Below are positions 57,205 to 64,000 of a DNA stretch of 64,000 nucleotides, piece by piece. The notes beneath the pieces were generated by a model. That model was not told the origin of the DNA and made no database searches. It worked only from the letters and a program-made list of their open reading frames with translations. Made by a program: the position numbers and the translations under genes. The stretch covers positions 40,980,303 through 41,044,302 of the forward strand of contig NC_090177.1 of the NCBI RefSeq assembly GCF_024679245.1. The letters run 5' to 3'. Within the stretch, counting starts at the first letter, position 1. Every line of letters starts with the position of its first letter. The stretch is from Pseudorasbora parva (taxonomy: Eukaryota > Chordata > Actinopteri > Cypriniformes > Gobionidae).

Positions 57205-57431
57205 TCCTGGAACAACATTCCAATCAGATCTGAGGGGAAAGTTTACAGTTTATGTGAAGTTTAGGCTTACAGCCAGGTTTAGGTGCTTCTACATCAGTGT
57301 AATTCACCATTATTTCCCTCTGATTGTAGGCATCACTTATGGGCAGGTTTAGGTTTAGGGGAAGGGAAGATTAGGACAAAATTTTCAGGCAGGAATGCTG
57401 TTCCAGGGCCAACAAAATGATCCAGGAACAC
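57205..57431. repeat. Dispersed repeat with GATCCTGGAACAAC ends
   Basis: TGATCCTGGAACAACATTCC at the left and GTTCCAGGGCCAACAAAATG, then ATCCAGGAACACG, at the right. The middle matches 7845-8020 inverted. The related end TTCCTGGGCCAACATATTTT is at 7030. Confidence 0.65.
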
Positions 57432-57440
57432 GTCTTTCTT

Positions 57441-57618
57441 ACACTGTAAAAAAAAAAAAAAAGTCTCCAATTGAAAATTTTCTAGTGACTGATCACATTT
57501 TCACACATAAAGTTTGCAATTTAATTCACAGAAATTAAATTTGGCCAACTGAAAAATGTTGATGTTCCCAGTCACTTTAAAAATTTCAGTTGGAGACCTG
57601 ATTTTTTTTACAGTGTAG
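57441..57618. mobile_element. Foldback miniature element, ACACTGTAAAAAA / TCTCCAATTGAAA type
   Basis: The left end ACACTGTAAAAAA is complementary to the right end TTTTTTTTACAGTGT. Inner arms TCTCCAATTGAAAATTTTCT and AAATTTCAGTTGGAGACCTG pair. Related to 18345-18541. Confidence 0.85.
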
Positions 57619-57641
57619 AAAAATCATGGTGACCTCAATCG

Positions 57642-58400
57642 CGCTCCTGGAGGGCCCTATATCCTGCAGAGTTTAGTTTCAAACCTAATTGGACACACCT
57701 GAACCAGCTAATCAAGGCCTTCAGGATTCATCAGCTGTGTCTCATTTCGTTAAATTTCGAAGGCTGCGTCCTCTGGAGGACACGTCCTGAGTAGGATGCA
57801 GACTATGGAGTGTCCTTAATCAGAATTAAACAAGACGTCCTTCGTAGGACACACAGGCAGGAAGTATCACGTTGCTATGTCAACACGTTCAGCCCAGCCT
57901 TGTTGCGCTCTCACGCCAGTTTATATGAATGAAAATTATTATGAAAATGACTATGAAATGTTTCTTGTCTTGACAGCAATGTACCGTTCTGTACATTTAA
58001 AAAGCACTAAAGCTTTGTAATCCTGTTTACCACAACTATCTGTTTGAGGTAATAGAGCTTAAGAAACAAAAACAAGCTTGAACTTACATTTTAAACAACA
58101 CACCTATGCTCGCATGTATATCTGGCAGTGGTGCAGTTTTTTCATATAATAAAAAATATATATATATGACGGTTGTTAACGGCGACGCAAATAATTGTGG
58201 GTTATCTGCAGCAGCGAAGGCTACTCCTCGTGCACACTCCGAATTCCTGTGAAAGAAGGACGCATTCGAGGCCGCATTTGGAGAGTCCTACACACTTTTT
58301 TGAAATGAGACGGCCTTATGACGCATGCTGCCTTCAGATGCGACCTCCAGAGGACGCAGCCTTCTGAAATGAGACACAGCTAGAGAAACTTCCAGGCTAT
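57642..58400. mobile_element. CTGGAGGGCC-type miniature element interrupted by another
   Basis: The first half 57645-57730 (CTCCTGGAGGGCCCTATATC to AATCAAGGCCTTCAGGATTC) and the continuation 58382-58400 (GAGAAACTTCCAGGC) surround the insertion at 57731-58381. The distal end is not recognisable. Confidence 0.65.
57731..58381. mobile_element. Miniature element with CAGCTGTGTCTCATTTC ends
   Basis: CAGCTGTGTCTCATTTCGTT, then AAGGCTGCGTCCTCTGGAGG, at the left is complementary to CCTCCAGAGGACGCAGCCTT, then CTGAAATGAGACACAGCTA, at the right. No clean target duplication was found. Confidence 0.8.
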
Positions 58401-58489
58401 ATCTACATTAATCTGGATGTATCTGAAAATGCCTCTGTCAACACCAGCATTTTCAGTGTTTTCTAAAGGTTGCTCATCCGCACTTAAGC

Positions 58490-59075
58490 CAGGTTAACAC
58501 TAAGGATTCGATTATGATTATCATGTCATCGATTCGGTTCAATTTCGATATCACGATGCATTGACGATTCACTGCATCCTCATGTATACAATTTTGTCAG
58601 TCAGATATATGAACTGAACCTTTAATTTTACCTGCTCAAAGAAAACACGCTCCTTGAATGTATCAAAACTCAAGTCTGGGCACGAGACAATAGGAGCCAC
58701 TTTAGGAGGTGGTCTGGGTCTCTTTACAGGCAAAACTAAAGTCTAAATACCAACAAAGAATTTTTTTTTTTTTTTTTTTTTTTACGTGTGAGAGTGTGCT
58801 ATAGACAATGTGTCATGTGATTCCCCGATATATAACAGCACTACAGCAGCATGCATCGCCAAAGACAAGTATCTCTTCATTAAGCCAACGCACAAACTAC
58901 TGCAAATAAAACCGAAAGTACAGTCGTGGGTGCTCAACATACATTCATCTTCATTAAAAGTAAAGAAACTGTATCTTACCAGTGCTGTTGCTGGACTCGC
59001 TCATATTGGGGTATGGTCTATTACTGAACCGATACCGAATCATCCTCGTCTGCATCGCGATGCATCGAAGAAACT
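58490..59075. repeat. Repeat with inverted TCGATGCATCG-like ends
   Basis: CGATTCGGTTCAATTTCGAT, then ATCACGATGCATTGACG (58538-58567), faces TACCGAATCATC..CATCGCGATGCATCG at 59033-59068. This suggests a decayed element of about 550 bp. A T-run of about 24 is at 58759. Confidence 0.4.
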
Positions 59076-59161
59076 AATTAATTTCCGCCTTTCGTATTTA
59101 ACTTAAGAAGCAAGTGTAATGTCTCTCGCAGTTCAAAGCACTTGCGCTTTAGCGCTTCGCT

Positions 59162-59235
59162 AAATAGTGTAACCGCCACAACAATGATGTTGGACGTATA
59201 CGTCCAACATCATTGTTGTGGCGGTTACACTATTT
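59162..59235. repeat. Perfect 74-bp palindrome
   Basis: Two 37-base arms meet without a spacer at GGACGTA|TACGTCC (between 59198 and 59199). Every base pairs, from AAATAGTGTAACCGCCACAA to its complement at 59235. The flanking bases (T and C) do not pair. Confidence 0.97.
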
Positions 59236-59317
59236 CCGTAAATTGTTGGAAGGCAGTCCGCCGGAAGCTAGATATTTGACTTTGTAACGTGTTAAATAGA
59301 AGAATGTCATATACACC

Positions 59318-59383
59318 TAGGATGGCTTGAGGGTGAGTAAAATACGGGATAATTTTCATTTTGGGGTGAACTATCCCTTTAAT
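59318..59383. repeat. End of a TTAA-type element
   Basis: GATGGCTTGAGGGTGAGTAA, then TTTTCATTTTGGGGTGAACT and ATCCCTTTAA, matches the right end of the element class at 17159-18178 and 30445-31119. No left end was found nearby. Confidence 0.6.
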
Positions 59384-59629
59384 GACTGTTGCAATCAGAC
59401 GAAATTCTGTCAGTGTCAGAAGATTTACCGCACAGCCCTGCGCTGTGACTTTCTCCTGTGACGGCTATCAAATTGTCTTCGTTTTTTATGACAAACCGTG
59501 ACCAAAATTAGCGTTAGAGATTTCTTTGAGCAATGCAGCTCACAGTCAATATAAACCCACACTACAATGCAGAAAAAGCTCAGTTTCCACTTGACAAAAA
59601 CGCTGTCTCATTGTGAAATATTGTTGATT

Positions 59630-59935
59630 TAACTTAAAAAAGTAAGTTACCTGGTTGCCTTAAAATTTTGAGTTTATTGAAAGTTGATACAATGAAGGAA
59701 ATTGGTTTAATAAATAGAAACTCAAAATATTATTGTATCTGAACCACATAAAATTTTTAATAAATCATGAAAATAGCAAAATTTGGCATGTTTCACTGCG
59801 TCATCACAAATAAAACACACACAATTACCCAATATGCTTACAAAATCTTTTAATAATATATGAATAGGTTGTCGATTCTCAAAAAAGGTTCATTGTATTA
59901 ACTTAATTTTTTAATTTAAGGGTGTTGAGACTCAG
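59630..59935. mobile_element. CCTGGTTGCCTTAA-type foldback element, second copy
   Basis: TTACCTGGTTGCCTTAAAAT, ACTCAAAATATTATTGTATC and AAATAGCAAAATTTGGCATG match 21795-22165 in the reverse orientation. Confidence 0.8.
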
Positions 59936-59939
59936 GACT

Positions 59940-61468
59940 TTGGCCTCCCAGGAGCAGGTTTGGACAACCCCTGTATATTTTAATGGAAAAGAGGTGCCTG
60001 AAGCTTCTTCCAAACCTCTCCTTATAAAGAAAATTGTCATTTAGGTTTGGAAGGAAAAAAGAAAAGTAGATGAGTAAATACAATTCCTTGAAGAATTACA
60101 CAGGGTACGTGTTCTAGTCGTCTGCTTTATTTAGACAAAGGTGATTATTCTCTGAATTGAGACAAAATCTGAGACAAAATCATTTGTGATTTGTGACTTT
60201 GACATTTTTGACAAACCAAAATTCAGCTTAATTTAGTTATGGTACAGAATTTCAGGACTTGCTAATTTTGTTAAAATGCAGTAATTAGTCTTCACACAAC
60301 AGAGGCAGCGGAGGGGTTGGATGGGTTCAGTGTAAATTAGTTATTTCTGCATATTAGACAGATTGCGTAATCGCTGTCATGAAAGGTGCCAGAGAAACTC
60401 AGGGAAAATACTTCCCCAATCTACAAATTTTCATACTCAGCAAACTGCTTTCCCTCAGTTGAAGAGATCGCTTGCCTATAAGTAAGCCGTCAGACCTCTA
60501 ATATGCCACATGAGGCCAGGCAAGGAGTACTCCAACTCAATCTGGAATAGTATTTATTGTGATATTTGAAAATGTTAGGACATTTCTATTGCTTGCACTC
60601 CAAATGCCTTGTTTGCGATAGAGCAATTGACTAAACTTCACATTAACAAGAGGAAGTTGCAGTGCCTAACTTAATAATTAAGTTAATGTTCTCCTTAAGG
60701 TACACTGCTTCATAAAAGACCAGGGCAAGACCAGGAAATATTGCACAAGCGAGTCAACTCATTTCTCATCAGAACGGACACAAATGGAGATCAGACAAAC
60801 CCTTGTCTCTTCTTCTCTTCTGCAAAGTTGTGATACCGCCAGGTATCTTGTAACCACCCTTTTTGATTTTGTGAGGGAATCTACACATTGCACTCTGTCA
60901 TCAAGTTGTCATAGATACTATGTCAGCTGATGACAACTGCGACCCACAATAGCTCACAACAGTGAACAAATCACAGTTTTCTCAACTTCACACAGAGCAA
61001 TGCCAGTAGTGGAGCCTCGACATTAACAGCATTTTGAATCGGCTATTGCAACTTTTCACACCATGTGGTGTAAATTTCGGTCATTCTCTGAAAACATCTG
61101 AAAAATTGTCATCGTCATTCTCATTGTTAGCAATGTCTAACAATGACAACATCATGAGTTTGATCCCTAGAGAATGAAAAAATGCATGCCCTGTGTTCAC
61201 TGCAAGTTTTTTTGTTAGATGCTGCTGTAGCTTTTTTTGTTCCTTGCAGACAAGGTTTATGTTCAGTATGAAATGCTCCATAGGGATGCATTGTTTTCTT
61301 TTAAAGTTTTGTTGTGGCAGAAACTGAGGTTAATAGGCATCTTCAGCAATCTGGTGCTATTGGCAAACAGAAAAGGTGGGTGATTCATCAGATAACATCA
61401 AGAATATTATAATTATAATATTATATTATAATTCATATTATAAGGACATATTATGCCTCTCTTCACAA

Positions 61469-61475
<7 letters not shown>
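59940..61475. other. Unique non-coding DNA, possible conserved island at 60290-60480
   Basis: No gene was recognised. The segment 60290-60480 is balanced and repeat-free (GTAAATTAGTTATTTCTGCA, GACAGATTGCGTAATCGCTG). Confidence 0.35.

Positions 61476-61560
<85 letters not shown>
61476..61560. repeat. (TA)n-(GT)n microsatellite
   Basis: A short TA run then about 40 GT units. The sequence AAGAGAGGCATAAAATGTCC just right of it mirrors GGACATATTATGCCTCTCTT just left (61444-61463), so the tract sits in the middle of a 20-bp inverted repeat. Confidence 0.95.
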
Positions 61561-61561
<1 letters not shown>

Positions 61562-61747
61562 GAGAGGCATAAAATGTCCTCTTTAAGATTGTTCATTTTT
61601 TTTAAAAGTCAGTTATATAAATTAGATTTGTCAAATTTGTTATTGAAAAGTAAGACTTATCACCCCTAACTAACTGCTAGTTGGTCAGACCAGTTCTTAA
61701 GACAGTTTTAACACAATGTTTATGAAGCTTGCTTGGCCCACCACTAA

Positions 61748-64000
61748 TTCACTGATTCCAGCACATCCAGATCTAATGGTTTCTATTCTAATGACTTCAG
61801 AACTTTCCAGTCTGGTTGTCCCAAGCAAGAGCCTCTTCACATCATGGCTGCCACGCCAGAGACTCTTCATATCATGGCTGCCACACAAGAGCCTCTCCAC
61901 ATCATGGCTGCCACGCCAGAGCCTCTCCACATCATGGCTGCCACGCCAGAGCCTCTCCACATCATGGATACAACGCCAGAGCCTCTTTACATCTTAGCCT
62001 CCATGCCAGAGCCTCTTCACATCATGGCTGCCACGCCAGAGCCTCTTTACATCTTAGCCTCCATGCCAGAGCCTCTTTACATCATGGCTGCCACAGCAGA
62101 GCCTCTTTACATCATGGCTGCCACGCCAGAGCCTCTTTACATCATGGCCGCCATGCCAGAGCCTCTTTACATCATGGCTGCCACGCCAGAGCCTCTCCAC
62201 ATCATGACTGCCACAGCAGAGCCTCTTTACATCATGGCCGCCACACCAGAGCCTCTCCACATCATGGCTGTCACGCCAGAGCCTCTCCACATCATGACTG
62301 CCACACCAGAGCCTCTTTACATCATGGCCGCCATGCTAGAACCTCTTTACATCATGGCTGTCACGCCAGAGCCTCTTTACATCATGGCCGCCACACCAGA
62401 GCCTTTTTACATCATGGCCGCCACGCTAGAACCTCTTTACATCCTGGCTGCCACGCCAGAGCCTCTTCACATCATGGCTGCCACAGCAGAGCCTCTCCAC
62501 ATCATGACTGCCACAGCAGAGCCTCTTTACATCATCGCCGCCATGCCAGAGCCTCTTCACATCATGGCTGCCACGCATGAGCCTCTTTACATCATGGCTG
62601 GCATGCCAGAGTCTCGTTATATCATGGCTGACACAGCAGAGCCTCTTTACATCATGGCCGCCACACCAGAGCCTCTTTACATCATGGCTGCCACGCCAGA
62701 GCCTCTCCACATCATGACTGCCACAGCAGAGCCTCTTTACATCATGGCCGCCACACCAGAGCCTCTTTACATCATGACTGCCACAGCAGAGCCTCTTTAC
62801 ATCATGGCCGCCACACCAGAGCCTCTTTACATCATGGCCGCCATGCTAGAACCTCTTTACATCATGGCTGTCACGCCAGAGCCTCTCCACATCATGACTG
62901 CCATAACAGAGCCTCTTTACATCATGGCCGCCACACCAGAGCCTTTTTACATCATGACTGCCACAGCAGAGCCTCTTTACATCATGGCCGCCACACCAGA
63001 GCCTCTTTACATCATGGCCGCCATGCCAGAGCCTCTTCACATCATGGCTGCCACAGCAGAGCCTCTCCACATCATGACTGCCACAGCAGAGCCTCTTTAC
63101 ATCATGGCCGCCATGCCAGAGCCTCTTCACATCATGGCTGCCACGCATGAGCCTCTTTACATCATGGCTGGCACGCCAGAGTCTCGTTATATCATGGCTG
63201 CCACAGCAGAGCCTCTTTACATCATGGCCGCCACACCAGAGCCTCTTTACATTATGGCTGCCACACCAGACCCTCTTTACATCTTGGCTGCCACGCCAGA
63301 GCCTCTCCACATCATGACTGCCACAGCAGAGCCTCTTTACATCATGGCCGCCACACCAGAGCCTCTTTACATCATGACTGCCACAGCAGAGCCTCTTTAC
63401 ATCATGGCCGCCACACCAGAGCCTCTTTACATCATGGCCGCCATGCTAGAACCTCTTTACATCATGGCCGCCACACCAGAGCCTCTCCACATCATGACTG
63501 CCACAGCAGAGCCTCTTTACATCATGGCCGCCATGCCAGAGCCTCTTCACATCATGGCTGCCACGCATGAGCCTCTTTACATCATGGCTGGCACGCCAGA
63601 GTCTCGTTATATCATGGCTGCCACAGCAGAGCCTCTTTACATCATGGCCGCCACACCAGAGCCTCTTTACATTATGGCTGCCACACCAGACCCTCTTTAC
63701 ATCTTGGCTGCCACGCCAGAGCCTCTCCACATCATGACTGCCACAGCAGAGCCTCTTTACATCATGGCCGCCACACCAGAGCCTCTTTACATCATGACTG
63801 CCACAGCAGAGCCTCTTTACATCATGGCCGCCACACCAGAGCCTCTTTACATCATGGCCGCCATGCTAGAACCTCTTTACATCATGGCTGTCACGCCAGA
63901 GCCTCTCCACATCATGACTGCCACAGCAGAGCCTCTTTACATCATGGCCGCCACACCAGAGCCTCTTTACATCATGACCGCAATGCTAGAACCTCTTTAC
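61748..64000 (+). CDS. Open frame of ~72 decapeptide repeats, partial (right end outside window)
   Basis: After a stop at 61745-61747 this frame stays open to the window edge (751 codons). A leader reading TDSSTSRSNGFYSNDFRTFQ is followed from 61829 by about 72 ten-residue repeats with consensus EPLYIMAATP. Y/H, A/T, P/A and M/L/T variants occur (for example EPLHIMTATA and ESRYIMAGTP). I checked each unit: no stop and no indel breaks the 30-bp period. All other five frames have stops inside the array. Many unit differences are silent here (CTT/CTC, GCC/GCT, ACA/ACG). I recall similar PEPxxxMAAT-type repeats in cyprinid gene models, but no function is known to me. There is no signal peptide or membrane segment. 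The true start, upstream exons and the end are not seen; a CCAG just before 61761 could be a splice acceptor. It may be a real exon or a repeat-derived frame. Confidence 0.5.
61829..64000. repeat. 30-bp tandem array (minisatellite), over 72 units
   Basis: The unit is GAGCCTCTTTACATCATGGC plus CGCCACACCA with substitutions only. A higher-order repeat is present: 63061-63480 and 63481-63900 are nearly identical 420-bp (14-unit) blocks, and a related block lies near 62491-62700. The array continues past the window. Confidence 0.97.

Noticed and set aside
61816..62580. 254-codon plus frame of RASLHHGCHA repeats and several minus frames of HDVKRLW repeats
   Set aside because: These are alternative frames of the 30-bp array. 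Each meets stops inside the array, unlike the EPLYIMAATP frame.
61829..64000. CRISPR-like array
   Set aside because: Units are contiguous, with no spacers, and vary by substitution. This is a minisatellite in eukaryotic DNA.

Overview
The window looks like non-genic, repeat-rich DNA from a teleost, most likely a cyprinid (carp, goldfish or zebrafish relative). The reasons are a tRNA-derived SINE of the DANA/HE1 type, several Tc1-like and hAT-like DNA transposons, many small foldback elements with ends familiar from cyprinid genomes, DIRS-type tyrosine-recombinase retrotransposons, and very long GT, CT, GA and TA tracts. No host gene with recognisable exons was found, apart from one open repeat-coding stretch that runs off the right edge. 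The assignment to cyprinids is inference from repeat families, not from a host gene.

Layout. 1-1483: 5' part of a decayed minus-strand DIRS element (gag remnant plus terminal repeat). 1590-13969: a cluster of non-autonomous elements with terminal inverted repeats, including two relatives (1590-2945 and 10445-12003) that share a core and a 62-bp subrepeat but have different ends. 14-24 kb: unique AT-rich DNA, GA/CA/GT tracts, foldback elements and TTAA-flanked elements. 25052-26878: a Tc1-like element with TA flanks and a nested repeat. 27-33 kb: mostly unique DNA with a CT tract of about 190 bp. 33204-39610: a structurally complete DIRS element on the minus strand. 41.8-50.8 kb: a Tc1-like element broken by two large insertions, one of which is an hAT element that itself contains another hAT-like element and a foldback element. 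51-61 kb: unique DNA, a SINE, a Tc1 deletion derivative, several foldback elements and a perfect 74-bp palindrome. 61748-64000: a 30-bp tandem array that keeps one reading frame completely open to the window edge.

The only genes that work together are those of the DIRS element at 33-39.6 kb: a gag-like protein, a reverse transcriptase/RNase H protein with a methyltransferase-like tail, and a tyrosine recombinase, bounded by inverted terminal repeats and an internal complementary region. This set would copy the element through a circular intermediate that is integrated by recombination rather than by an integrase. Here pol carries a one-base frameshift and the recombinase appears to lack its N-terminal part, so the copy is probably inactive. 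All other coding remnants are transposase fragments.
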